This document shows, piece after piece, positions 34,771-44,347 of a stretch of 64,000 nucleotides of DNA. How positions within the stretch are numbered: position 1 is the stretch's first letter; each line of letters opens with the position of its first letter. Origin of the DNA: an uncultured Planctomycetales bacterium. GTDB taxonomy: Bacteria > Planctomycetota > Planctomycetia > Isosphaerales > Isosphaeraceae. The notes beneath the pieces are model-generated. The model saw nothing but the letters and a program-made list of their open reading frames with translations, was not told the origin of the DNA and searched no databases. The stretch lies in contig CAIYJE010000021.1 of assembly GCA_903926465.1 (NCBI GenBank), forward strand, positions 1-64,000. Direction: 5' to 3'. A program made the position numbers and the translations under genes.

Positions 34771-35916
34771 ATGGATGGTCTTCTTACCGACCCGGAAAAA
34801 GCCTGGCGTGATCGAGCAATTACGTTTGCAAAGGCGGAACTGGCTGAAGATCTCAGTGAGCGCGAAGCGAACGGGACATTTTGGCGTACGGGCTATGAGC
34901 GTTGCGGACGTGGTGGGTTTCTGGGTTTGCCTGTGCCTTCAGAGTTTGGCGGCCAGGGTCTATCGCTTCCAGAGACGGTGGCAGCCATGGAGGGGCTTGG
35001 CTATATCTGCCCCGATACCAGCCTGATTTTTGCGATGAATGCCGCACTTTGGACGGTGACGATGCCCATTCTGGAGTTCGGCACGGAACTCCAGAAGCAA
35101 ACCTGGCTCCCAGCACTCTGTAATGGAAGCCTGGTCGGAAGCAACGCCGCAAGCGAGCCAGAGGCCGGTTCCGACATCTTCAGCCTGAAAACCCGTGCAG
35201 AGCGTGATGGCGAGACATGGGTTCTCAATGGACAGAAGATCTGGATCACGGCCGCTCCGGTTGCCGATCTATTTCTGGTTTTTGCATCGACCGACCCTCA
35301 ACGCGGTGCGCTTGGGATTTCTTGCTTCTTGATTCCCAAGGACACACCGGGGCTGAAAGTGCTCAGAGAGATTCCCAAAATGGGACTCCGCACGGTACCG
35401 ATGGGAGAGATCCAGCTTGAGAATTGCCGGATTCCTGCAGACGCTCTACTCGGCCGAGTAGGGCGTGGGGCACAGCTTTTCCAATCCGCGCTGGACTACG
35501 AGCGAGGCGCCATTCTGGCCCCAATTGTAGGAACAATGCAAAGACAACTGGAAAAATGTCTCCAATTTGCCAGAAAACGGAAACAGTTCGGACAGGCTAT
35601 TTCGAAGTTCCAGGCCGTGTCTCATCGCCTTGTGGACATGGCCATGAGAGTGGAAACTTCCAGAGCGTTTGTCTATGCGTACGCCAGGGCCAAGGCCCAG
35701 AAGCGAGACGCCACAATCGAGGCCTCCATGGCCAAGATCCAGGTCTCTGAATGTTTTGTTCAGAATAGCCTGGATGCCATCCGGACCTTTGGAGCGGCTG
35801 GCTATGTGGTAGAGACCGGTATCGAGCGAGACCTGCGTGATAGCGTGGGCGGGTTGCTCTTTTCCGGAACCAATGACATCCAGAAGAATATCATTGCTCA
35901 ACACCTGATCCGGTAA
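34771..35916 (+). CDS. Acyl-CoA (or acyl-ACP) dehydrogenase
   Basis: FAD-dependent dehydrogenase of 381 residues. N-terminal helical domain, middle beta domain with the flavin and substrate motif GSNAASEPEAGSD and WVLNGQKIWIT, and C-terminal helical domain with RKRKQFGQAISKFQAVSHRL. The catalytic glutamate of short- and medium-chain enzymes lies in an EGT motif near the end; here it is FSGTNDIQ (S365). A glutamate at E244 (LDYERGAIL) sits where isovaleryl- and long-chain-type enzymes carry their base, so activity is likely. The ERG...GTMQRQLE pattern recalls dehydrogenases of polyketide extender-unit pathways. ATG with AGGAG eight bases upstream. Confidence 0.92.
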   Translation: MDGLLTDPEKAWRDRAITFAKAELAEDLSEREANGTFWRTGYERCGRGGFLGLPVPSEFGGQGLSLPETVAAMEGLGYICPDTSLIFAMNAALWTVTMPILEFGTELQKQTWLPALCNGSLVGSNAASEPEAGSDIFSLKTRAERDGETWVLNGQKIWITAAPVADLFLVFASTDPQRGALGISCFLIPKDTPGLKVLREIPKMGLRTVPMGEIQLENCRIPADALLGRVGRGAQLFQSALDYERGAILAPIVGTMQRQLEKCLQFARKRKQFGQAISKFQAVSHRLVDMAMRVETSRAFVYAYARAKAQKRDATIEASMAKIQVSECFVQNSLDAIRTFGAAGYVVETGIERDLRDSVGGLLFSGTNDIQKNIIAQHLIR

Positions 35917-36017
35917 GACAGCATTCGACATTCTTGCCTGCGGTCAGACCTGGCCTTACGCTGGGCAGCCAAGCCCGCGTGAAGCCAGACTCGCTCCAGT
36001 TGACTCCAGGTACCCTC

Positions 36018-37706
36018 ATGCACCGAATGTTGAGCTACGCAACACTGCTGACCATCCTGGTGCTATCGGCCCAACCGTCCAGGGGCTGGGCCATTCAGGA
36101 TTCTCCGCGTCCCCTGAAGCCCCGGCAGGAGCAGGCAACGGCCGCTGGTTGGCATGCCGAGGGAACCCGCGGGGCCGTGAGCGCAGGTGGCGCAGAGGCC
36201 GTTCATGCCGGGATGCTGATCCTGAAAAACGGCGGTAATGCCGCCGATGCGGCCGTGGCGACCATTCTGGCTCTGAGCGTGACCGATGCCGGCCTGTTCT
36301 GCTTTGGTGGCGAAGTACCGATCATGGTCTATAACGCCAAACGAGGCGTGACGGAAGTGATCGCCGGTCAGGGAGTTGCCCCTCGGCTGGCAACCCGTGA
36401 GCACTTCGCACCTCATGGCCCAATTCCGGTGCGCGGTATTGAAGTGGCCACGGTGCCGGCGGTTCTGGATGCATGTTTGGTGGCCCTTGAACGCCACGGA
36501 TCTCGCCGCTTCAGTGAAGTGGCGGCACCGGCTCTGATGCTGCTTGAACGAGACCAGGAACCATGGCACTCGCAGTTACGCGCGACACTGTTTGATCTGA
36601 TTACCACTGAAAACAGCACCAGCGATCGAAGCCTGGGCTATCAGCGCGTGGCAGACTACTTCTACCGCGGCCCAATCGCACGACGAATCGACACCTGGGC
36701 ACGCGCCAGCGGCGCGCTCATCCGATACGACGACCTGGCCACTCATGTCACCCGAGTCGAAGAACCGGTACGGGCAGACTTCCGCGGTTTTACGGTGTTG
36801 AAGTGTGGCCCCTGGACCCAGGGGCTGGCATTACTCCAGTCTTTCCAGATCCTCGATCCGGTCGAAATGCTTACCGGCAACCCCTGTGATCCAAAGACCA
36901 TTCACACCGTAACCGAATCACTCAAACTCGCTTTCGCGGATCGAGATCAATACTATGCCGATCCGTTGTTCTCGGAGGTCCCGATTGCTCAACTGCTCGA
37001 TCCCGCTTATGCAAAACTGCGACGAACGCTGGTAGACCCGGAGCACGCGTCTTGGGAGCTGCGCCCTGGAGATCCGGTAACACACCAGGTGGTGGTACCC
37101 GTCAAACCCCGGCTTCAGACTCACCCCAATCAGCCGAGCGATACCACGACCTGCCTGGTGGCTGATGCCTGGGGGAACGTGGTAGCCGCCACGCCCAGCG
37201 GATGGTCGGGCGTGCCGGCTGGCGACACCGGGGTCTGGCTTGGTTCCAGGCTGCAGAGCTTCCGGATTGATGCTGACCACCCCAACGTCATCCAGCCTGG
37301 CAAAAGACCTCGGATCACCCTCACACCCACTCTGGTGCTGAAGAACAGCAAACCGATTCTGGCTGTGAGCGTGGCCGGCGCAGACCTGCAAGATCAGGTT
37401 TCACTTCAGATCCTGCTCGACCACCTGGTTTTTGAAAAAAACGCAAGCGAGAGTGTGACCTTGCCACGCTACAGCACCGGGCACTATATCGGCTCGTTTG
37501 CCCAAACCCCTCCCCAGCTCGGAACCCTGACGCTACAATCAATGATCGCAGAAAGCACGGGTGCCGAACTGAGCCAGCGAGGGCACACGGTTCAGCGTAC
37601 CGAGGGGATTATCGGCGCACCCAGCGTGCTGGTGATCGACCCTGTTTCCCGAAAGTTCGAGGCGGCCGGAGATCCCAGGGCAGGGCGACACGCCGCCGCA
37701 TACTGA
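36018..37706 (+). CDS. Gamma-glutamyltransferase-family protein, copy 1 (intact)
   Basis: Ntn-hydrolase precursor of 562 residues, normally self-cleaved into two subunits, acting on gamma-glutamyl bonds such as glutathione in the periplasm. The frame opens at a TTG (35934), but the ATG at 36018 begins a clean signal peptide (MHRMLSYATLLTILVLSAQP). The large-subunit start AGWHAEGTRGAVSAGGAEA and AILKNGGNAADA-type block are present. The cleavage site and nucleophile are T376 in DTTTCLVADAWGN, equivalent to the TTH of E. coli. The C-terminus AAGDPRAGRHAAAY is typical. The next gene is a tandem duplicate. Confidence 0.88.
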   Translation: MHRMLSYATLLTILVLSAQPSRGWAIQDSPRPLKPRQEQATAAGWHAEGTRGAVSAGGAEAVHAGMLILKNGGNAADAAVATILALSVTDAGLFCFGGEVPIMVYNAKRGVTEVIAGQGVAPRLATREHFAPHGPIPVRGIEVATVPAVLDACLVALERHGSRRFSEVAAPALMLLERDQEPWHSQLRATLFDLITTENSTSDRSLGYQRVADYFYRGPIARRIDTWARASGALIRYDDLATHVTRVEEPVRADFRGFTVLKCGPWTQGLALLQSFQILDPVEMLTGNPCDPKTIHTVTESLKLAFADRDQYYADPLFSEVPIAQLLDPAYAKLRRTLVDPEHASWELRPGDPVTHQVVVPVKPRLQTHPNQPSDTTTCLVADAWGNVVAATPSGWSGVPAGDTGVWLGSRLQSFRIDADHPNVIQPGKRPRITLTPTLVLKNSKPILAVSVAGADLQDQVSLQILLDHLVFEKNASESVTLPRYSTGHYIGSFAQTPPQLGTLTLQSMIAESTGAELSQRGHTVQRTEGIIGAPSVLVIDPVSRKFEAAGDPRAGRHAAAY

Positions 37707-37798
37707 GCATAACCTTTCCAAGCGGTTGATTTCGGATATGTTTTAACAAGCGGTGGTGAAACGAAGGAGGATCCAGGCTCTGGTCCTGGCCCCGATTG

Positions 37799-39515
37799 AT
37801 GAGCCTCAGTTTCAATGGATGGTTATTCATGCGACGAATGCGTGAACAGGTGGGTTTACTCACGCTCATTGCAATTTTTCCACTGGCTTGTTCGCCGTTG
37901 AATCAGGAAACTCCACGCCGCATGAAGCCCAGGCAGAACCAGGCAACGGCCACGGGCTGGCATGCCGAGGGAACCCACGGGGCCGTGAGCGGAGGTGGCG
38001 CAGAGGCCGTTGAAGCCGGGATGCTGATCCTGAAAAACGGCGGCAATGCCGCTGACGCGGCCGTGGCGACCATCCTGGCTCTGAGCGTGACCGACGCCGA
38101 TCGTTTTTCCTTCGGCGGCGAGGTTCCCATCATGGCCTACAACGCGGCGCAAGCTGTCACGGAGGTCATCGCCGGTCAGGGAGTTGCCCCTCGCCTGGCG
38201 ACCCAAGAATACTTCGCATCCAAAGGCTCCATTCCGACCAAAGGAATCGAAGTTGCCGCCGTTCCGGCAGTACTCGATGCCTGTCTGGTTACTCTGGAGC
38301 GACACGGCACCCAACGATTTGGTGAGGTCGCACTTCCAACCCTGGTACTTCTGGAACGGAACGAGCAGGCCTGGCACTCAAGACTGCGTACCACGCTGCT
38401 GGAACTCATCGATGTTGAGAGTCGTAGTAAGGACCGAAGCGCAGGCCTGAAACGAGTGGCCGACCATTTCTATCGTGGCCCGATCGCCCATCGTATCGAC
38501 GCCTGGTCACGCGCTCATGGCGGGCTCCTTCGGTACGAGGATCTGGCGGCTCAGGGCACCCGGGTCGAGAAACCAGTCGAGACCGAGTTTCGCGGTTACA
38601 CCATCCAGAAATGTGGTCCCTGGACACAGGGACCAAGCCTGCTTCAGGCGCTTCAAATTCTTGAGCCAGCAGAGATGCTGAAGCACGGGCCAGACGAGCC
38701 CGAGACCATTCATACCATCGCGGAAACCATCAAATTAGCACTCGCCGACCGCGACCAGTATTACGCTGATCCCCTCTTTGCAGACGTACCTCTCAGGCAA
38801 TTGCTTGATCCCGAATACGCAGCAATTCGGCGAACCCTGATCGATCCGGACCACTCTTCACTCGAACTACGGCCAGGCGACCCGCAGACTCGAACGGCCG
38901 TCGTTCCTGTCCGGCCCAGGATTCAGACACCCGCTTACAAGCCAACCGATACCACGACGTGCCTGGTGGCCGACCGGTGGGGAAATGTTGTGGCAGCCAC
39001 TCCTAAGTGGTTGGGGAGGCGTACTTTCACGCGATACCGGGATCTGGCTCGGATCCCGACTGCAGAGTTTTCGGATCGACCCCAACCACCCGAATGCCAT
39101 CACGCCTGGCAAACGCCCACGAATTACCCCAAGCCCAACACTCGTTCTCAAGGCCGGCAAACCCGTGCTGGCAGTCAGCGTGGTCGGAGGTGACTCTTCA
39201 GACCAGGTTTCGCTGCAACTCGTGCTTGATCACCTGGTCTTTGGCAGAGGTGCAACAGAAAGCGTTTCCGCACCGCACTGCAGCACCCAGCATTGCATCA
39301 GTTCATTCGCCCAGGCTCCTCCCAAACTTGGAAGTCTCACAATCGAGGCTGGCGTCGGGCAAAGGGCCGTTTCAGAACTGAGGCGGCTGGGACACTTGGT
39401 CGAAGTAATCGACGGAACCCTCGTAGGGCAAAGCGTGCTGGTTTTTAACCCCGTGTCCGGGGTCATTGAGGCCGCAGGAGATCCCAGGACGGGACGACAC
39501 GCCGCCGCCTATTGA
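37799..39515 (+). pseudogene. Gamma-glutamyltransferase-family protein, copy 2, broken by +1 frameshift
   Basis: Tandem duplicate of the preceding gene. The first frame runs from ATG 37799 (or 37829, MRRMREQVGLLTLIAIFPLA) through the nucleophile block TDTTTCLVADRWGNVVAATP, then reads nonsense to a stop at 39193. The rest of the protein continues in the next frame (SGWGGVLSRDTGIWLGSRL to the AAGDPRTGRHAAAY end at 39515). The break is at 39005-39006, where CCTAAGTGG has one extra A compared with the CCCAGCGGA of copy 1. Without that base the product would be complete. As it stands it lacks most of the small subunit and should be inactive. A real decay, a sequencing error or programmed slippage are all possible; there is no classical slippery run. 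Confidence 0.85.
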
Positions 39516-39571
39516 GCATGACCGCTTTACACGGTTGATCTCGGACCTGCTCAGACCCTCTTCGCCAACAA

Positions 39572-39602
39572 CAAAGCCCAGGGCGAACCGCCCTGGGCTT
39601 TG
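39572..39602. terminator. Strong bidirectional terminator
   Basis: CAAAGCCCAGGGCG (39572-39585) and CGCCCTGGGCTTTG (39589-39602) form a perfect 14-bp stem with a three-base AAC loop. T-rich bases follow on both strands (TTTGTCTGTC on plus, TTTGTTGTT on minus). It separates the convergent gamma-glutamyltransferase and LTxxQ genes. Confidence 0.85.
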
Positions 39603-39641
39603 TCTGTCTGGATCGTACATGAGCAAGAGCTTCGTTGCAGC

Positions 39642-40337
39642 TCAGTTGGCCGGTCGGCGACGAGGGCCACCCTGAGGCATCTGGAACGGCTTGCCAACCA
39701 TCTCTTCCCACGTGACCTTCTGCTCAGCGGTTAGCAGGGTCTTGGCCTTTTCCATCGATTTGTTCCGAATCTCAGTCATGGCCTTCATGGCGGCTTCGCG
39801 ATCCCCCTGGTTGGACTGGAACGCGTCTCGCATCATCTCCATGTTCTCTTCCTGAATTTTTTCGAACTGCTCTTTCTGAGCATCGGTCACTTTCAGCGCT
39901 TTCTGAATTTCTGGCTGGCTGAATGCCGAGAAGCCCATCGCCTGGGTCGCAATTTGCTCATAACGCTTGAATTGATCGGCATCGAGGATCGACTTGATGT
40001 CCTTCTTCATCCCCTCGCCAACTTCCTTCATCACCGATTCCATCTTCCCACGCCGCTCGTCCTCGGGAACGTCCTGGATGGCCTGGAAACGCTCCATCAT
40101 GCTGGATCGCATGTTTTCCTGAAGGCCCTGGAGCTTGGTCACTTGCTCAGGTGTAATCTTCAGCTCGGCCTGTCCCTCGGTTGTCCCAAGAACCGCCAGA
40201 CCCGCCATCGGGCCCATCATCCCGCCACCCATCATGCCCTGACCGCCGCGACCGCCGGGCTGTGCCTGGGCAGAATTCACCGAGCACACAGTCACAAGAG
40301 CCGCCGCCATCACCACGCTGAATGAGGTCAAACGCAT
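39642..40337 (-). CDS. Periplasmic LTxxQ-motif protein (Spy/CpxP-like)
   Basis: 231-residue secreted helical protein. The ATG at 40337 has AAGGAG nine bases upstream and starts a signal peptide (MRLTSFSVVMAAALVTVCSV, cleavage near AQA-QPGG); the longer frame from 40421 is rejected. A Met/Gly-rich stretch (GMMGGGMMG) follows the cleavage site. Three LTxxQ-like repeats (KITPEQVTKLQ, KVTDAQKEQFEKIQ, LLTAEQKVTW) and heptad-rich helices resemble Spy/CpxP-type proteins, which sense or chaperone in the envelope. The exact role here is unknown. Confidence 0.75.
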   Translation of the reverse strand: MRLTSFSVVMAAALVTVCSVNSAQAQPGGRGGQGMMGGGMMGPMAGLAVLGTTEGQAELKITPEQVTKLQGLQENMRSSMMERFQAIQDVPEDERRGKMESVMKEVGEGMKKDIKSILDADQFKRYEQIATQAMGFSAFSQPEIQKALKVTDAQKEQFEKIQEENMEMMRDAFQSNQGDREAAMKAMTEIRNKSMEKAKTLLTAEQKVTWEEMVGKPFQMPQGGPRRRPAN

Positions 40338-40447
40338 GAAGCCCACTCCTTGATCAATCAGAGCTTTACCCGATCTTGGGTCGTCGATCACTTCCGCCAA
40401 GGCGCTCGCCACGGTGCTCACGCCAGTCTGGCCAAATCGGGACCCCT

Positions 40448-40464
40448 CTACGGCACCGCCGTAG
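40448..40464. repeat. 7-bp hairpin between MBL and LTxxQ genes
   Basis: CTACGGC-ACC-GCCGTAG forms a perfect small hairpin. It lies in the 192-base gap between two minus-strand genes, about 65 bases after the end of the MBL gene and 110 before the LTxxQ start. Its T run is missing, so its role is unclear. Confidence 0.35.
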
Positions 40465-40529
40465 GTCTATCCATTAGAGCGACAGGACGCGCGCAATGGG
40501 ACCATGCCGTTAAAAAATGCGTAAGAGAA

Positions 40530-41315
40530 TCAGGTGGGCAGGGTTCCTGATGCCAGCTCGTCCTCCCACTGATCCAGCAACGGCCAATCCACCGCACACG
40601 TGCCAAAGTCTGCCATGTGGGAATAAGACTCCAGCCTGGCAATGGTCGAATCCAGGAGCCGGTCATCCTTGCGAAAAATGGGGCCGTGCGAAGGTAAAAG
40701 CCAGGCCACATTACTGGCCCGAATTCGCTTCAGGCTCCTGATAAAATCTGGCAAGCTGGAACCATGGTGAGCGTCGATCACGCCCACGCAACCATCGCGA
40801 AAAATATTGTCGCCGGAAAAAAGCAGATCCCCCATCCGAAAGGCGAGCTGGCCGGCCGTGTGCCCCGGCGTACTCCAGACCTCAAGTTTACGGTCGCCAA
40901 TTTCCAGAACGTCCCCTTCATTCACCGTCACGTCAACCTTACATGGGGGCATCGGAATATGGATGTTCTGAGCATCAATCCGGGCATAGGTCAGGATTTC
41001 ATCACCCGATTCCAGAGGCGCAACGCTTTTGGGATGCGCAACCACCTTACACTTGAGCAGTTCACGCGCACGTGCCAGACCCTGGGCATGATCGGCGTCG
41101 GCATGAGTGGCAATAATCATCTTGCAGGCAGAGAGCGGAAACCCGAGCCGACGGATCAGCTCTAGCACATCCCCAAGTTCGTCCAGGAATCCCACATCAA
41201 TCAGGGCGTATTCACTGCCGCCATCGATGAGGTAGATATTCACGCCCAGGCGACGCTGAGCCTGGTAGTTCATCTCGATCACGCCGGGAAAGAGATAGCG
41301 GCGCTGGTCAACCAT
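40530..41315 (-). CDS. MBL-fold metallo-hydrolase with variant HxDxDH motif
   Basis: 261 residues, cytoplasmic, metallo-beta-lactamase fold. The metal motif is THADADH (H71, D73, D75, H76), so the second histidine of the usual HxHxDH is an aspartate. The other ligands are present: H152 in PGHTAG, D169 in FSGDN and H210 in LPSHGP. Overall it resembles glyoxalase-II-like hydrolases. It is 85 bases downstream of recJ and is probably the last gene of the six-gene operon. Substrate unknown. Confidence 0.85.
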   Translation of the reverse strand: MVDQRRYLFPGVIEMNYQAQRRLGVNIYLIDGGSEYALIDVGFLDELGDVLELIRRLGFPLSACKMIIATHADADHAQGLARARELLKCKVVAHPKSVAPLESGDEILTYARIDAQNIHIPMPPCKVDVTVNEGDVLEIGDRKLEVWSTPGHTAGQLAFRMGDLLFSGDNIFRDGCVGVIDAHHGSSLPDFIRSLKRIRASNVAWLLPSHGPIFRKDDRLLDSTIARLESYSHMADFGTCAVDWPLLDQWEDELASGTLPT

Positions 41316-41399
41316 CGTGATCAGTTCCTTGTGGGTAGACAGCGACCGGTAAGCTAGGGTCCAAGATTTTACGAACTCGTTAAAAACTCAGCAACGGAT

Positions 41400-43169
41400 T
41401 CAAGCCTGCACAACCGTTCCTGGGTTCTTGCCATCCAGCACCTGGACGTCCCTGAGTTCAAGTTTCAAGACATTCCGGCCGTTCCATGTGTCAATCATGG
41501 GGTAGAAGGCAATGGCACACGGGGTACCCGGCAAAAGGTTGCCAATCTTCTTGGCCATGTTCCAGCCAATGGCGGGAATCGTTTTTCCACCCTGCTCAAA
41601 CTTGATCTGAACGTGAAGGCCACCTTCGCCAACCGTCCGAGGCTCGCTGGCCACACGAACCGGCTCGGCCATGAGTACAGGTTTTGGGTTGGCGGACCCA
41701 AACGGCTCTAGAGCCTCAATGGCTTCCACCATTTGATACGAGAGCAACCCCAGCGCCACCTGGGCGTCAATATGAAGGACCTTGGTTCGTTGCTCGGCGG
41801 TGAGTGCTTCGCGGCAGTGGGTATCAAAACTGGCGGCAAAGGCCTCCAAAGACCCGGCCTGAAGCTTGAGGCCGGCGGCAGCCTTGTGGCCACCGAACTT
41901 GGTCAGGTGACCGGAACAAGCAGAAAGCGCCGCATGAAGGTCAAAGCCAGGGACCGACCTGCCCGAACCCTGGCCCAAGTCTCCATCCAGAGCAATGACC
42001 ACGGCGGGGCGGTGGTACGTATCCACCAGGCGGCTGGCCACAATTCCAATCACGCCAGGATGCCAGGAAGGGTGCCCCAGAACAATCGCCCCTCGATCAC
42101 CAATACCCCCCTGGGCATCAATCATCTCATGGGCCTGCCCAACCATTTCTCGCTCAATCAGTTGCCGTTCCTTGTTGCAAACCTCCAGGCTCTGCGCAAG
42201 ATCTGCAGCTCGCAGATGGTCCATGGTGGTCATCAATTCCACGGCCGACATGGCGCGATCCATCCTGCCAGCCGCATTGATCCGCGGCGCAAGCCCAAAG
42301 CCAATCGTTCCTGTGTTAAGAATCTTCTTGTCCGCGCATCCGCTGACCAGCATCAACGCCCGCAACCCAACCGATGGCTCCAGCGCCAGCCCTCGTAGGC
42401 CATGCCTGACAAAAATCCGGTTCTCATCTTCAAGCGGTACCACGTCGGCCACCGTTGCCAGCGCCACCAGATTCATCGCCTTGATCAAATACTGACGGAG
42501 CTGAGGTGACGCCCGCTGGCCATCCCCCATCTGCTTGCAAATTTGCCAGGCCAGCTTGAATGCCACCCCAGCCCCACAGAGGTCGGGAAACGGATACCGG
42601 CCGCCAGGGGCCCGGGGATGGACAACCGCGGCGGCGTCTGGCCACTCAGGCCCCGGAGTATGGTGATCGGTGATGATCAGCTCAAGCCCCAGGCTGCGTG
42701 CCAGCTTGGCCTCTGAGACCGCGGTCACGCCGCAATCCACCGTGACCACCACCGAGGCTCCCAATTCCTTGGCAATCCGCTCCAAGGCGGCGGCGTTCAG
42801 TCCATAACCCTCATCCACACGATGCGGAATGTAATATTCCGCGTCACTCGCCCCGGCCAACCGCAAGCACTCCCAAAGAATGCTCGTACCGCAAACTCCA
42901 TCCACGTCATAGTCGCCGTAGACCACAATCTTGCGATTATCCCGGATGGCCCGGGTGAGCAAGTCTGCCGCCTCGGGCAAGCCAGGAAGAAGTGATGGCT
43001 CATGAAGGCCGTCTCGGCGAACTTCAAGATACTTGGCCACGGCCGCGCGATCGCGAACACCCCGCTGGATCAGCAACTGCGCAATCAACGGATGAAGCGA
43101 TGCGTCTCGGCTCAGGATTTGAACCAGACGCTCGTCAAACGGCCGAAGCTTCCAGAGGGGCTGAACCAT
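41400..43169 (-). CDS. recJ: Single-strand-DNA-specific exonuclease RecJ
   Basis: 5'-3' exonuclease of 589 residues used in recombination and repair. DHH phosphoesterase domain with IVVYGDYDVDGVCGTS (residues 81-96), VDCGVTA and ITDHHTPGP (DHH at 168-170); DHHA1 domain with the GGHKAAAGLKLQAG loop; C-terminal OB-like domain (QIKFEQGGKTIPAIGWNMA). Normal length for the family. It starts about 107 bases after the end of corA in the same direction. Confidence 0.95.
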   Translation of the reverse strand: MVQPLWKLRPFDERLVQILSRDASLHPLIAQLLIQRGVRDRAAVAKYLEVRRDGLHEPSLLPGLPEAADLLTRAIRDNRKIVVYGDYDVDGVCGTSILWECLRLAGASDAEYYIPHRVDEGYGLNAAALERIAKELGASVVVTVDCGVTAVSEAKLARSLGLELIITDHHTPGPEWPDAAAVVHPRAPGGRYPFPDLCGAGVAFKLAWQICKQMGDGQRASPQLRQYLIKAMNLVALATVADVVPLEDENRIFVRHGLRGLALEPSVGLRALMLVSGCADKKILNTGTIGFGLAPRINAAGRMDRAMSAVELMTTMDHLRAADLAQSLEVCNKERQLIEREMVGQAHEMIDAQGGIGDRGAIVLGHPSWHPGVIGIVASRLVDTYHRPAVVIALDGDLGQGSGRSVPGFDLHAALSACSGHLTKFGGHKAAAGLKLQAGSLEAFAASFDTHCREALTAEQRTKVLHIDAQVALGLLSYQMVEAIEALEPFGSANPKPVLMAEPVRVASEPRTVGEGGLHVQIKFEQGGKTIPAIGWNMAKKIGNLLPGTPCAIAFYPMIDTWNGRNVLKLELRDVQVLDGKNPGTVVQA

Positions 43170-43276
43170 CAGGGTTGATCAATCTTGATTTTGTGTGGTC
43201 CGGCCGCTGTGTACAGATAACACCATGGAACAGTAAACGACCTGCCAATGACAACGCAATCCAGATTCCTGAAACC

Positions 43277-44347
43277 TCAATACCAGCCCCGCTTCCGGCC
43301 CCACCACCAGAAGGCCGAGGCCGAGCCAAGCATGCAGGCGCAGGTTAAAACGAAGAGTAGAATTTTGCCAGGAGCCCAGCTATCAATGGCAATATTGTCT
43401 GCAAAAAAGTTCATCCCGAAGAAGCCGGCCAGAAAGTTCAAGGGCAGGAACAAGACGGTCACAATGGTGAGCGTCTTCATGACATCGTTCGTTCGATTGG
43501 CGGAAATGGAGAGGTAGGTCTCAATGGCGCCAGACACCAGATCGCGGTTCCCTTCCACCAGCCCGTGCAACCGCACCAGGCCATCGTAAACATCACGGAA
43601 ATAGATCCGGTCTCGGGTACCAACCTGGGCATACTGATCCCTGGCCAACCGGTTGGCAACCTCTCGCTGGGGCACAATGATCCTGTAGACCCGGGCAACC
43701 GATCGTTTGATCTGATAGATCCGCCCCATCAGCTCGAAACTCGGCTTTTCAAGGATCAGGTCCATGAGCGTTTCGATGGCCTCATCCAGGTGCTCAATAG
43801 CCGCCAGATGTTCGTCGACACCGCGGTCCATCAGCAAATAAAGCACGTGGTCTGGGCGTCTTTTCAGCCGGTTCTCGGAATCTCGTTGAATCACTTGCCG
43901 CACCTTATCCACAACCGAGAGCGGCTCTGTGTGGTAGGTCACCAGGTAATTGCGGCCCAGGAACGCATCGAGTTCGTGAAGTCGGAGTTCATCGGTATCG
44001 GGGTCAAAGTCGATCGCGTGAAACACCGTGTAAAGGTAGCGGTCCCAGTCATCCAGTTTGGGGTGATTGCTCTCCTGCAGGGCATCTTCGATGGAGAGCG
44101 GATGAAACTGAAAAACATCACGAAAAAGCCGTTCAACCTGGGAGGAATACTTTCCATCGGGGTCATGAATGTCTAGCCAGAGGGTTGCTTCCTGATCCTG
44201 AAGTACGTCCTGAATTTGGCTGATGGGAAAGTCAAAAATGTTTTCCCCAGTGCCCCAGCGACAGACGCAGAAATAGTCTGGCTGACCATCGTTCGAGGCT
44301 GGAATTTCTTGAATGTCCGACATGACAGGGCTCGCTTCCGAAGTCAC
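43277..44347 (-). CDS. corA: CorA-family magnesium/divalent-cation transporter
   Basis: 356 residues. Large N-terminal cytoplasmic domain, then the two C-terminal membrane helices (LFLPLNFLAGFFGMNFFADN and ILLFVLTCACMLGSASAFWW) with the GMN selectivity motif. Pentameric inner-membrane channel for Mg2+ or Co2+. The GTG at 44347 overlaps the TGA of the upstream lipoprotein gene (GTGA), supporting that start over the ATG at 44323. The C-terminal tail is short and basic (GRKRGWY). Confidence 0.93.
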   Translation of the reverse strand: MTSEASPVMSDIQEIPASNDGQPDYFCVCRWGTGENIFDFPISQIQDVLQDQEATLWLDIHDPDGKYSSQVERLFRDVFQFHPLSIEDALQESNHPKLDDWDRYLYTVFHAIDFDPDTDELRLHELDAFLGRNYLVTYHTEPLSVVDKVRQVIQRDSENRLKRRPDHVLYLLMDRGVDEHLAAIEHLDEAIETLMDLILEKPSFELMGRIYQIKRSVARVYRIIVPQREVANRLARDQYAQVGTRDRIYFRDVYDGLVRLHGLVEGNRDLVSGAIETYLSISANRTNDVMKTLTIVTVLFLPLNFLAGFFGMNFFADNIAIDSWAPGKILLFVLTCACMLGSASAFWWWGRKRGWY

